From Rhodothermales bacterium (GTDB lineage Bacteria; Bacteroidota; Rhodothermia; Rhodothermales; VXPQ01), in contig OX638295.1 of the NCBI GenBank assembly GCA_951812345.1, positions 878,759 to 942,758 on the forward strand: a stretch of 64,000 bases of DNA, in the 5' to 3' direction. How positions within the stretch are numbered: the first letter of the stretch is position 1; each line of letters begins with the position of its first letter. Under the pieces are notes generated by a model that saw nothing but the letters and a program-made list of their open reading frames with translations, was not told where the DNA came from and made no database searches. The translations under genes were made by a program, and so were the position numbers. Of the stretch, positions 35,611 through 44,275 are shown piece after piece.

Positions 35611-38190
35611 TTACTCGTCCTTCGCGTTTTCCACTTCTCCTCCTTCTCCTTCCTCTTCTTCCTTGCCGTTTTCCTCTACCACAAGGCGGGTGACGTCGGC
35701 GATGGCGTCTCCTTCCTTCAGGTGAATGAGGCGGACGCCCTGCGTATTCCGGCTCAGCACCGAAATGTCGCCTACATTCATGCGGATCATCAGGCCGTTC
35801 TGAGTCACGATCATCAGGTCGTCGTCGCCCACCACATCCCGGATGGCTACAAGCGGTCCCACCTTTTCCGTCGTTTTGAGCGTGATGCGGCCCATGCCGC
35901 CTCGTCCCTGCGGCGTGTAATCCTCCATGCGGCTGCGCTTGCCGTAGCCGTTTTTGCTGATCGCGAGAATTTCGCGCTCCGCGTTTTCCACCACGACCAT
36001 CCCGACCACGTCTTCATCCTTGCGTAGCGAAATGCCTCGCACGCCGCGCGTGTCGCGCCCCATGGGCCGGGCTTCCTTTTCGTCGAAGCGAATGGCCTTG
36101 CCGCCCGACGAAGCCAGAAACACATGGGCGTCTCCGCTTGTCAGCCGGGCCTCGATCAGCTCGTCTCCTTCCACGACGGAGATGGCGATGATTCCCGACC
36201 GCAACGGGCGTTTGAAGGCTTCCAGCGCCGTCTTCTTCACCAGTCCCTTGCGCGTGGCCATCATGACGTAATGCGTTTTGCGGAACGCCTCGTCCTTGAA
36301 CTGCGCTTTCGGCACCGCGAGGACGGCTCGTACGCGGTCCCCCTGGTCGATCTGTATCAGGTTACGGATCGATCTGCCTTTGGCGGTGCGCGATCCGTCC
36401 GGTATCTCGTAGACGCGCAGCGAGTAACACTGACCGTGATCGGTGAAATACAGCAGGTAATCGTGCGTGGACGAGACGAACATGTGCTCGACATAATCCT
36501 CGTCCCGCTTTCCGGTCCCTTTCATACCGATGCCGCCTCGTCCCTGCTGGCGGTATTCGGCCAGGGAGGTCCGTTTGATCAGCGCCTGGTGCGAGATGGT
36601 AACGACCACCTGCTCCTCTTCGATCATGTCCTCCATCTCGAAATCGCCCCCGCCCATCTTATCGATTTCCGTGCGCCGCTCGTCGGCGTACTTGTCCCGG
36701 ATATCGAGCAACTCGTCCTTGATGATCTGCATGCGCAGACCGCGTTCGGCGAGAATGTTCTCGAGGCGGTCTATTTCTTCGAGGACATCCCGGTATTCCT
36801 GTTCGATCTTCTGGCGTTCGAGGCCCGTCAGGCGGCTCAGCCGCAGCGCAAGGATGGCGTCGGCCTGGAGCTGCGTGAGCGAGAACATGGAACCGTCCGC
36901 GGGCGGCAAGCCGAGCCGTTCGAGCTGCGCTGCCGTCAACTGCTCCGGATAGACCCCTTTCATCAGGTTGGCGCGGGCCGTATCCGTATCGTCCGAATGG
37001 CGGATGATCGTAATGACCTGATCGAGATGGTCGAGCGCGATCGTGAGGCCTTCGAGGATGTGCGCCCGTTCCTTCGCCTTGCGCAGATCGAACCGGGTGC
37101 GCCGCTCCACGATCTCGTGCCGATGCCTCACATAATGCTGTATGGCGTCTTTCAACGTGATGATCTTCGGGCGCCCGTTCACCAGCGCCACCATATTCAC
37201 GCCGAAGGACTGCTGGCACTGCGTGTATTTGTACAGCTGGTTCTGCACGACGAGCGGCATCGCGTCGTTTTTTATCTCGACCACGATGCGCAGGCCGTCG
37301 CGGTCGGATTCGTCGCGCAGGTCGCTGATGCCCTCGATGCGCTTTTCCTTGACGTAATGGGCGATTTTCTCGAGCAGCGAACTCTTGTTGACCTGGTAGG
37401 GGATTTCCGTAATGATGAGCGCGTCCCTCCCGGGTCGAATTTCTTCCTCGTGCATTTTGGCGCGCATTACGATACGGCCGCGGCCTGTCTGGTACGCTTC
37501 GCGCACGCCCGCGTAGCCGTAGATGATGCCGCCTGTCGGAAAGTCGGGCGCCGGCAGGTGCTCCATCAGGCCATCGATATCGATGGCGTCGTCGTCGATA
37601 TAAGCGATGACGGCGTTGACCGTTTCCTTCAGATTGTGCGGAGGGATTTTCGTGGCCATGCCCACGGCAATGCCGTCGGAGCCGTTCAGGAGCAGATTGG
37701 GAATCGCCGCGGGCAATACGGACGGTTCCTCGAGGGAGCCGTCGAAGTTCTCCTGAAAATTGACCGTTTCCTTCTGGATGTCGCGGAGCATTTCCTCCGC
37801 GATGCGCGTCATCCGGGCCTCCGTGTACCGCATGGCGGCGGCGGCGTCCCCGTCGATCGAGCCGAAGTTGCCCTGTCCGTCGACGAGCGGAGACCGCATG
37901 GAGAAACCCTGGGCCATGCGCACCATGGTGTCGTACACCGAGCCGTCCCCGTGCGGGTGGTACTTTCCGAGCACTTCCCCGACCACGCGGGCGCTTTTCT
38001 TGTAGCTGGACCCCGCGGTCAGGCCCAGATCGCTCATGCCGAACAGCACGCGCCGGTGTACGGGCTTGAGGCCGTCGCGGATGTCCGGCAACGCCCGGCT
38101 AACGATCACCGACATCGAATAATCGATGTAGGAGGACTTCATTTCCTCCTCGATATTGATCGGGATGATCCGCGAGTCGTCCTGTTCCAT
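35611..38190 (-). CDS. gyrA: DNA gyrase subunit A
   Basis: 859-residue type IIA topoisomerase subunit that breaks and rejoins DNA during negative supercoiling. N-terminus [23 protein letters not shown] is standard; the catalytic tyrosine is in [11 protein letters not shown] (about residue 124). The quinolone-resistance region reads [17 protein letters not shown]. The C-terminal beta-pinwheel follows; its GyrA-box position reads QGRGGIG rather than QRRGGKG. The very C-terminus is acidic (runs of Glu). Divergent from the methyltransferase gene. Confidence 0.97.
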   Translation of the reverse strand: MEQDDSRIIPINIEEEMKSSYIDYSMSVIVSRALPDIRDGLKPVHRRVLFGMSDLGLTAGSSYKKSARVVGEVLGKYHPHGDGSVYDTMVRMAQGFSMRSPLVDGQGNFGSIDGDAAAAMRYTEARMTRIAEEMLRDIQKETVNFQENFDGSLEEPSVLPAAIPNLLLNGSDGIAVGMATKIPPHNLKETVNAVIAYIDDDAIDIDGLMEHLPAPDFPTGGIIYGYAGVREAYQTGRGRIVMRAKMHEEEIRPGRDALIITEIPYQVNKSSLLEKIAHYVKEKRIEGISDLRDESDRDGLRIVVEIKNDAMPLVVQNQLYKYTQCQQSFGVNMVALVNGRPKIITLKDAIQHYVRHRHEIVERRTRFDLRKAKERAHILEGLTIALDHLDQVITIIRHSDDTDTARANLMKGVYPEQLTAAQLERLGLPPADGSMFSLTQLQADAILALRLSRLTGLERQKIEQEYRDVLEEIDRLENILAERGLRMQIIKDELLDIRDKYADERRTEIDKMGGGDFEMEDMIEEEQVVVTISHQALIKRTSLAEYRQQGRGGIGMKGTGKRDEDYVEHMFVSSTHDYLLYFTDHGQCYSLRVYEIPDGSRTAKGRSIRNLIQIDQGDRVRAVLAVPKAQFKDEAFRKTHYVMMATRKGLVKKTALEAFKRPLRSGIIAISVVEGDELIEARLTSGDAHVFLASSGGKAIRFDEKEARPMGRDTRGVRGISLRKDEDVVGMVVVENAEREILAISKNGYGKRSRMEDYTPQGRGGMGRITLKTTEKVGPLVAIRDVVGDDDLMIVTQNGLMIRMNVGDISVLSRNTQGVRLIHLKEGDAIADVTRLVVEENGKEEEEGEGGEVENAKDE

Positions 38191-38447
38191 ATAGGTTACG
38201 TACCGGTTGGAATTGCTTCGATGCTTCCCGGGGAATTCCAGAGAAGACCCTATCCTGATAAAATACGAAATTTGCCCCTGGATTGCAACTTTTCGGCGTC
38301 TTCCAAAAACTTCACAAGTCTTTGATATGCAAGGAATTAATGGAAAATTTCGTGAAGGGGTTATGGGGGAGGTCGGGAAATTGTCTGAATGTAAGATCGA
38401 AGGGATGGCTGAGTACTTTTTGTCCCTCGTGAGACGTTTCTTTTTTC

Positions 38448-38476
38448 TTGACTTCTGTGTCTTTATGTGCTATTAT
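38448..38476 (+). promoter_or_regulatory. sigma70-type promoter of the EcoRII-like methyltransferase
   Basis: TTGACT (38448-38453), exactly 17 bp, then TATTAT (38471-38476). This is a near-consensus proteobacterial-style promoter rather than the TTTG/TAnnTTTG pattern of Bacteroidota. It ends 20 bp before the ATG at 38497. Confidence 0.75.
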
Positions 38477-38486
38477 GTCACATAAA
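38462..38486 (+). promoter_or_regulatory. palindromic operator overlapping the -10 box
   Basis: TTTATGTG (38462-38469) and CACATAAA (38479-38486) form an 8-bp inverted repeat around a 9-nt centre containing the -10 hexamer. The downstream methyltransferase has an N-terminal helix-turn-helix; in M.EcoRII/M.SsoII-type enzymes that region is known to repress its own promoter through an inverted repeat. Autorepression here is inferred. Confidence 0.65.
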
Positions 38487-38496
38487 TTCCCAGCGA

Positions 38497-39780
38497 ATGA
38501 GTTTTATCATGCAATCCTCTCCGGCAGAAAACGGTTTTGCGCAACTACGGGAGCAGACTGGCTTGTCGGTTCAGAAACTGGCCAGGGAGATAGGCTTTTC
38601 CGCTCGGACGGTGTACCGCTGGGAGCGGGGTGAAACCTCTCCCCGCAAGGTAGTCATCGAACGCATGCAGAATCTTGTCCGGGAATCATCCCCCGGATAT
38701 TCAGGGCAACCGACCTTCAGATTCATTGACTTGTTTGCCGGCATAGGGGGATTGCATCGCGGCTTCGAGCCGCTTGGAGGAAAGTGCGTGTTCACATGCG
38801 AGTGGGATCGTTTCGCACAACTCACCTACAAGGCCAATTATACATGTGATCACGAGATTGCCGGAGATATAAAGGAAGTAGACGTCGATGCAATTCCGGA
38901 GCATGACCTGCTGCTGGCCGGTTTTCCCTGCCAGCCCTTTTCGATCGCCGGGGTATCCAAGAAAAATGCGCTGAATAAGCCGCACGGTTTTCGTTGCGAG
39001 GCGCAGGGGACGCTTTTTTTCGATGTGGCCCGGATTATTGAAAGACACCAGCCCCATGCGTTTCTTCTCGAGAACGTCAGGAATCTGGTAAACCATGACA
39101 GGGGGCGGACGTTTGGCGTTATTCGCAGGACATTGACGGAGGAGTTGGGGTACCGGATTCGCTGGAAAGTGCTGGATGCCCGCTCGTGGGTACCGCAGCA
39201 TCGCAAGCGCATTTTCATTGTCGGGTTTCGCGAGGACAACGGATTCGATTTCGACGACTTCTATTTTCCCGATCCGCTCACGGGACCTCGGCTGGATTCC
39301 GTTTTGCATCCGGAAGATGGTAGCGAGGCTGCGGAAGATCCGTATACGGTTGAGCCCGACGCCAGCGTTTCGGACAAGTATACCCTTTCCGATCATTTGT
39401 GGAACTATCTTCAGCGTTACGCCGAGAAGCATCGCGCCGCCGGGAACGGGTTCGGCTTCGGGCTGGTCGGTCCGCAGGATACCTCGCGCACGCTCTCGGC
39501 CCGTTACTACAAGGATGGATCGGAGATTCTGGTGAAACAGGAGGGGCGAAATCCTCGCCGCCTCACGCCGAGGGAATGCGCCCGGCTTATGGGTTTCGAC
39601 AACCCCGGAGAGAGCCGGTTCGTTATTCCGGTTTCCGATACGCAGGCGTACAGGCAATTTGGCAATGCCGTGGTCGTGCCTTGCGTGGAAGCGGTTGCGC
39701 GGCACATTGCGCCCTGGATCGACGTTGAAGTGGACGGGTACAGTACATTGCGCCAACGAAAGCTACGCCTCTTTGGCTGA
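38497..39780 (+). CDS. DNA (cytosine-5) methyltransferase with N-terminal HTH, EcoRII/Dcm-like
   Basis: 427 residues. Residues about 15-62 form an XRE-like helix-turn-helix (LSVQKLAREIGFSARTVYRWE), and the methyltransferase follows: motif I FIDLFAGIGGLHRGF (76-90), the catalytic cysteine C145 in GFPCQPFS, motif VI LENVRNL, and motif IX/X LTPRECARLMGF with QFGNAVVVPC. Partnered by Vsr and an EcoRII-type nuclease, it should methylate the inner C of a CCWGG-like site and protect it; the exact site is inferred from the partners. The HTH probably makes it its own repressor. Start could also be the ATG at 38509. Its 3' end overlaps vsr by 8 bp. Confidence 0.93.
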   Translation: MSFIMQSSPAENGFAQLREQTGLSVQKLAREIGFSARTVYRWERGETSPRKVVIERMQNLVRESSPGYSGQPTFRFIDLFAGIGGLHRGFEPLGGKCVFTCEWDRFAQLTYKANYTCDHEIAGDIKEVDVDAIPEHDLLLAGFPCQPFSIAGVSKKNALNKPHGFRCEAQGTLFFDVARIIERHQPHAFLLENVRNLVNHDRGRTFGVIRRTLTEELGYRIRWKVLDARSWVPQHRKRIFIVGFREDNGFDFDDFYFPDPLTGPRLDSVLHPEDGSEAAEDPYTVEPDASVSDKYTLSDHLWNYLQRYAEKHRAAGNGFGFGLVGPQDTSRTLSARYYKDGSEILVKQEGRNPRRLTPRECARLMGFDNPGESRFVIPVSDTQAYRQFGNAVVVPCVEAVARHIAPWIDVEVDGYSTLRQRKLRLFG

Positions 39781-40240
39781 TATTGTCGACAAGGCCACTC
39801 GAAGCCGCATGATGGCCGGTATCCGGGGCAAGGATACCCGGCCTGAAATGACGATCCGTCGCATGCTTCATGCACTCGGGTTTCGCTATCGGCTCCATGA
39901 TCCAAAACTGCCGGGCAAGCCGGATATGGTTTTTCCCGGCTGCCGCGCCGTGATTCTTGTTCATGGATGCTTCTGGCATTGCCACGATTGCCATCTGTTC
40001 AAATGGCCTGCTTCACGGGCCGATTTCTGGCGGCAAAAAATCACAAGGAACCGGGAAAAAGACGCTGAAACCATGAAAGCCCTGACAGCGGAGGGGTGGC
40101 GGGTATTGACGATCTGGGAATGTGCGCTCAAGGGACGTACCAGGCACCCGGTTGACGAGGTGGTGCGAAAGGCCGCTCGCTGGCTGCGATCCGACAACCG
40201 TTGTGAAGAAATACGAGGACGGGAGGATGATGGGGAGTGA
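39773..40240 (+). CDS. vsr: very short patch repair endonuclease Vsr
   Basis: 155-residue T:G mismatch endonuclease that nicks beside mismatches produced by deamination of 5-methylcytosine. I place the start at the TTG at 39773: it gives MADIVDKATRSRMM, the family's classic N-terminus, whereas the first ATG (39809/39812 region) would delete it. Catalytic and zinc motifs visible: LPGKPDMVFP (Asp), VILVHGCFWHCHDCHLFKWP and VLTIWECALKG. The start lies inside the last codons of the methyltransferase, so the two are translationally coupled. The stop is 25 bp from the stop of the convergent nuclease gene. Confidence 0.93.
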   Translation: MADIVDKATRSRMMAGIRGKDTRPEMTIRRMLHALGFRYRLHDPKLPGKPDMVFPGCRAVILVHGCFWHCHDCHLFKWPASRADFWRQKITRNREKDAETMKALTAEGWRVLTIWECALKGRTRHPVDEVVRKAARWLRSDNRCEEIRGREDDGE

Positions 40241-40265
40241 TTTGGCGAATAATAACTATTTGCGG

Positions 40266-41495
40266 CTACTCGCCTGTGCGGGCGTTTACGTATCGAATGA
40301 ATTCTTCAAGATTCCATAGCCAAGCCTGTTGGCCATCCGTATAAGTGTCCTGAAACGATTGCGGCACAACGAGTTGCAGGTTTGAATTTTCCATCTGGGT
40401 TGTCTGTGCCTCGGATATTCCCAACTCAAGCGTCAGAAGGTGTTTTCTCGGTATCTTCGACGCTTCGGTCAAAACCTGCCTCCAGCGATCCTTGCAGGTG
40501 GACTTGGCCCCGAGCATGGTCAGGTATGAATAATCGGTGTCAGGGGCGGCCCGATAGGCTTCCTCACTGGGAAACAGAAAGTCCGGTTTGTGCTTGTTCT
40601 CGGTCACGGCGCCACGGACGTACGCAATATTGCAGGACCGAAACACTGCTTCCAGATGATTTTCCAGAGAATAACCCATACGCGACTTTCTTCTGTTCTG
40701 GACACTCAGCGAGAACTTGATGAACCCGTCCACGTCGGTTCCATCTTCATTATGGAATCCCTCCTCGATTCGCTCCGAAACGATCCGTCGTTCAAGTCGC
40801 AAGAACAACGCTTTCTCATGAATCAGCCAATCTACAAGTGCTGCATCGGGATCATCCTCCGCCTTTACTTCGGGCAGGGTCATGCGCGCAAGCTTCGAGA
40901 ATTCCACTGTTCCCGGAAACTTCGTACCGAACTGCTCAATGATACTGTCAAGTTTATCCGCATCCGGCTCCTTGAACTCGATCCCGATCTCGTCAAGGAT
41001 GAAACGTGCGGCTCTGCCCAATTCGGTTTCGTCGTCCGCGAATTTCCGTGACACAAAAGATTGCCCGGTCGGGTTCAAGCCGAACAGCAAGGACAGTTGC
41101 CGTTCACTGGCCGAGCTTTCGGGAGCAACGATGAAGTACAGAAGCCCGTCGTTGTCCATCGCCAGAAACAACGTGTCACCTTCCCCCATCGCCTCCGTGA
41201 CCGAATTGGATGTATAGTAGAGACGCCATTCCGGATCCCGATCAGCCTTCTGTTTGCGTGCATCGTAGTGAGTCGCCTTGCCCTCTACCGTAAAGCCGTT
41301 CTGATCCTGTCCCAGCCAGACATATACCACCTGAAAACGGCGATGAACCTCGCCAAGAAACTGCTCCCGCATGGCCTGCGTAGTGCCGACTTCGTGCTGG
41401 TTTGATCTTTTAGGTTCTGCATCCACGGCGGACAGGCGCTTTACGCCTATCCCTGCGAAATAGTCACGCAACTGTCCACGTCTCATCGGTGTCAA
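40266..41495 (-). CDS. EcoRII-type restriction endonuclease
   Basis: 409 residues, close to the 404 of EcoRII, so both the N-terminal effector-site domain (about 1-190) and the C-terminal catalytic domain (about 230-409) are present. The catalytic part shows ENHLEAVFRSCNIAYVRGA, P304-D305 in HKPDFLFPS, K331 in MLGAKSTCKDRW, and the conserved KHLLTLELGISEAQT and LQLVVPQS. EcoRII cleaves CCWGG and needs two sites. Arranged tail-to-tail with vsr. The upstream 530 bp carry its promoter, not recognised by me. Lower GC than the housekeeping genes. Confidence 0.92.
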   Translation of the reverse strand: MTPMRRGQLRDYFAGIGVKRLSAVDAEPKRSNQHEVGTTQAMREQFLGEVHRRFQVVYVWLGQDQNGFTVEGKATHYDARKQKADRDPEWRLYYTSNSVTEAMGEGDTLFLAMDNDGLLYFIVAPESSASERQLSLLFGLNPTGQSFVSRKFADDETELGRAARFILDEIGIEFKEPDADKLDSIIEQFGTKFPGTVEFSKLARMTLPEVKAEDDPDAALVDWLIHEKALFLRLERRIVSERIEEGFHNEDGTDVDGFIKFSLSVQNRRKSRMGYSLENHLEAVFRSCNIAYVRGAVTENKHKPDFLFPSEEAYRAAPDTDYSYLTMLGAKSTCKDRWRQVLTEASKIPRKHLLTLELGISEAQTTQMENSNLQLVVPQSFQDTYTDGQQAWLWNLEEFIRYVNARTGE

Positions 41496-42025
41496 GTATC
41501 CAGTGTAGCCCCTGTGATTCGTCTTGCAGGAATTTAATGAACAATAAGGCGTCTTTCCCTGATTTCAGCAAAGGAGCGGTTTGAAACTCTTGGGAAATAA
41601 GGGAAGATTTGGGATGCCTGGGCGGATTTTGGCGGAATACAAGGTGTGCGGTTCCGATCTTGTTCCGACGCAATTAACCCAAGGGTGCGCATGTCATGAC
41701 GCACACGCAGAGCCCACGGGTCTTCGTTCAGGGTGAAGGTCGCTCTTTCCGCCATGCGCGGCGACAGCACGTTTGGTGAGCTCGCTTGGCTCGAATGATC
41801 CGTTTTTACTCCTTTTCGAGTAATTTTTATGGGAATCAGGCATGGGTGGTATGAAACAAACTCTCTGAAGCACTTTTGCATATCCGTTATTGCATACATG
41901 TCTCTGGAAGAGTGAAACCGTTTTCTTCAGAACAAAATTTGTCGTTGATCCGTATACTAAAAAGATAGAAACTGGGCCAAACCAGCGCCAACTTATCCAC
42001 CTTCAACAACGAACCTGAGCAAAAA
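41496..42025. other. 530-bp spacer where base composition shifts, possible decayed ORF
   Basis: Divergent spacer between the restriction endonuclease and the AT-rich gene. A 121-residue minus-strand reading (41534-41899) has no recognisable motif and mixed composition, and I do not call it a gene; it may be debris of an insertion. From about 41800 rightwards the sequence turns AT-rich and must hold the promoter of the gene at 42026 (TATACTAAAAAG near 41957 is a possible -10 region). Confidence 0.4.
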
Positions 42026-43105
42026 ATGCCTCACATACTTGCAGACGAATACCAGCAAAAATGCCCTATTTGGGGCACACCGGCACATGTCTCAGATTAT
42101 AATGGACATGTAAAAAAAGTTGTATCTCCACGTGTAGCAGTTCCATATTTAGTACATCGACTTGAGTTATTAGATGGAATGTTTGAATACATAGCCGATG
42201 ATGATGACCAACACAGAGCAAAACTTACAACAATGATTATTGACAAATCCAAAGAAGCAGGGTTACATAATGTTAGTGATAATTATGTCAGTCAAGCAAA
42301 GGAACAATCACTTCTTAAAGTTTCAAAACGTACAAATAGACTTCTTAAATATCTTGTTAACAAATCGGAAGAAAATTTAATAGGATATGAATTACATATT
42401 AATCCTGATAATCTTCAACAGGATATGGTACATTATTCTTTACATAAATATCTTAGCAGTGATGAATATATACAAAGTGTAAAAACATGTTATGAGGCAC
42501 TTGCATGGTCAGAATCAAGCACGTTACAAGAGCTTGGTTTCCTGATTGGGCAGTTGGAAGCTGCAAAATTAGTAGAAATTGTCAAAGTTTATGATCAAGG
42601 ATTATCATGCAAAGTAACACATCAAGGGTATCTAAAAACAGAACAGAATATTGTTAATAAGGATTCCTCGCAAGCCTTTGTTGCAATGTGGTTTGGTAAT
42701 GATAACGAAAGTATAGAAGAAATGGACAATCTGTACGATCATGGCATTGAGCAGGCTGTTAAAAATACTGGATATCAAGCATTGCGGATTGACAGGAAAA
42801 AAGATGTTGATAAAATTGACGATGAAATTATTGCAGAAATACGACGCTCTCGTTTTTTAATTGCGGATTATACGCATGGGTTAGATGGTGCTAGGGGTGG
42901 AGTCTATCATGAGGCCGGTTTTGCAGAAGGGTTGGATATTCCTGTTATTCGTTCATGTCGGAGTGATCAATTAGGCGATTTACATTTCGACATAAGACAG
43001 TATTACCACATCAAATGGGAAACACCTGAACAATTGAGACAAGAGCTTGAAGATAGGATACGTGCGCGGATAGGGGAAGGCCCTGAGATTGGTAAAGCCA
43101 GATAG
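42026..43105 (+). CDS. AT-rich protein with C-terminal nucleoside-2-deoxyribosyltransferase-like domain
   Basis: 359 residues. The N-terminal 200 are unrecognised: a CPIWGTPA stretch at 13-20, then a helical region and a winged-helix-like end. Residues about 215-345 match the nucleoside 2-deoxyribosyltransferase/TIR-like Rossmann fold found in several defence proteins: QAFVAMWFG, GYQALRIDRK, DEIIAEIRRSRFLIADYT, and GGVYHEAGFAEGLDIPVI with E296 as probable catalytic glutamate. Such domains act on nucleotides or NAD-type ligands. Codons are strongly A/T-ending, unlike every neighbour, so it is a recent arrival. It could be an abortive-infection effector; no partner is certain. Convergent with the methyltransferase operon. 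Confidence 0.75.
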   Translation: MPHILADEYQQKCPIWGTPAHVSDYNGHVKKVVSPRVAVPYLVHRLELLDGMFEYIADDDDQHRAKLTTMIIDKSKEAGLHNVSDNYVSQAKEQSLLKVSKRTNRLLKYLVNKSEENLIGYELHINPDNLQQDMVHYSLHKYLSSDEYIQSVKTCYEALAWSESSTLQELGFLIGQLEAAKLVEIVKVYDQGLSCKVTHQGYLKTEQNIVNKDSSQAFVAMWFGNDNESIEEMDNLYDHGIEQAVKNTGYQALRIDRKKDVDKIDDEIIAEIRRSRFLIADYTHGLDGARGGVYHEAGFAEGLDIPVIRSCRSDQLGDLHFDIRQYYHIKWETPEQLRQELEDRIRARIGEGPEIGKAR

Positions 43106-43231
43106 ATCAGCAGCCGTTTGTGTGGTATTCTATCATTCCTCCAAAAAAGAGAGAAATTAGGCTCAGAACGGCTTGTAAACCAAAGAGTGCAAGCAAACTG
43201 GAAGACACATCTGGATGGAGGTGGAGAATAT

Positions 43232-44275
43232 TTAGATACAAAAAGAGTTGGCATGCAGTCTAAGAATATGTTTACCAATTCGTTCTGCAAACCTGACTGG
43301 TACAGCATTGCCTATCTGCATAGCGATATTTTTGCTGGCCCCGAAAAATTCGTACCGATCAGGAAAGGATTGCAAGGCGGCTGCTTCTCGTAACGATATA
43401 GCCCGATTTTGGTTGGGATGTCCATATCGCCCATTAGATATACTGTTGCACCGCCCAGTGAGGGTAGGAGCAGGTCTATCCCATGCCATTCTTCCGTAGA
43501 CATCGGTATGGCCTTTGTAATTTCCCTTGTGACACTTCAGTATCAGGTCTTCTGGCCAAGATCTCCGATCTCCACCGTCGTGGGGTGTCTTACGAAGGCG
43601 TTCGAGGTTCAGTGCACTGATGGGTGCAGCTACGTGATTTGGTACTTCAGGGTCGGATTCTCCAGCAGAAATTTCGGGGAAGTGTGCAATGGCCTCGCGT
43701 ACAGTCTTGAACGTGCGCAGGGAATTTCCGTGACTTGGAGAAGGCAGTAGAAGCGGATTGTCATTCCGCGTGGCAAGTAACACAAGGCGACGACGCTGCT
43801 GAGGAACCCCATAGTATTTGGCATCAAGTATGCCGAATACGCACCGGTAGTCGTTTGTTTTCAGTGTTCTGATAAATCGGCGAAATGTGCTGAATCCTCC
43901 TATTCTGGCGATGCCGGGGACATTTTCCATCAACACGTATCCTGGCAATACGGCTTCCACAAGCCGTCCAAAATGCCACAACAATGTGGCATCTGGGCGC
44001 CGCCTATTGCCTCTTCGGTGGGCACTGAATGACTGACATGGGGCACATCCGGCAAAAAGAAAATCATTGCCTTTTCTTAATGGATTCTTCAGGCCCAAAT
44101 CTTGCGGGGCCATCTTTCGTATGTCTTTCTGAGAAAACTTCACACCTGGATTGTTGTATTCATAGGTACGACGGCAATGCTCGTCGTAATCGAATCCCTG
44201 CATGACATTTATTTCCGCGTCCAGAAGACCGCGGGTTAGTCCACCGGCCCCACAGAAAAAGTCAAAGGCTTTCAT
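43232..44275 (-). CDS. DNA (cytosine-5) methyltransferase, third gene of kinase-receiver operon
   Basis: 347 residues with a full set of C5-methyltransferase motifs: I FDFFCGAGGLTRGL (4-17), catalytic C80 in GCAPCQSFS, VI LMENVPGI, VIII QQRRRLVLLA, then a target region and IX/X ISLREAAALQSFP with QIGNAVP. Only distantly like the first methyltransferase in the window. No HTH extension. Its ATG overlaps the stop of the receiver gene (ATGA, 4 bp), so the two are translated together. No cognate nuclease is adjacent in the operon, making it either an orphan regulator or the modification arm of a system whose restriction arm is the kinase/receiver pair or the convergent gene. Confidence 0.93.
   Translation of the reverse strand: MKAFDFFCGAGGLTRGLLDAEINVMQGFDYDEHCRRTYEYNNPGVKFSQKDIRKMAPQDLGLKNPLRKGNDFLFAGCAPCQSFSAHRRGNRRRPDATLLWHFGRLVEAVLPGYVLMENVPGIARIGGFSTFRRFIRTLKTNDYRCVFGILDAKYYGVPQQRRRLVLLATRNDNPLLLPSPSHGNSLRTFKTVREAIAHFPEISAGESDPEVPNHVAAPISALNLERLRKTPHDGGDRRSWPEDLILKCHKGNYKGHTDVYGRMAWDRPAPTLTGRCNSISNGRYGHPNQNRAISLREAAALQSFPDRYEFFGASKNIAMQIGNAVPVRFAERIGKHILRLHANSFCI

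Larger units (their letters stand above)
38191..38496. other. 306-bp divergent spacer between gyrA and the defence island
   Basis: No gene seen. The gyrA-proximal half should hold the gyrA promoter (a TTG-N20-TATTTTAT stretch on the minus strand is a weak Bacteroidota-like candidate). The right end holds the strong promoter and palindrome of the methyltransferase gene. The sequence becomes AT-richer towards 38450, marking the island edge. Confidence 0.5.

Noticed and set aside
36124-38325. Long plus-strand open frame opposite gyrA
   Set aside because: gyrA is unmistakable on the minus strand; the plus reading has no domain and ends in the divergent spacer.
41534-41899. Possible 121-residue minus-strand gene between the nuclease and the AT-rich gene
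   Set aside because: No motif, no ribosome-binding site and mixed composition; listed only as spacer content.
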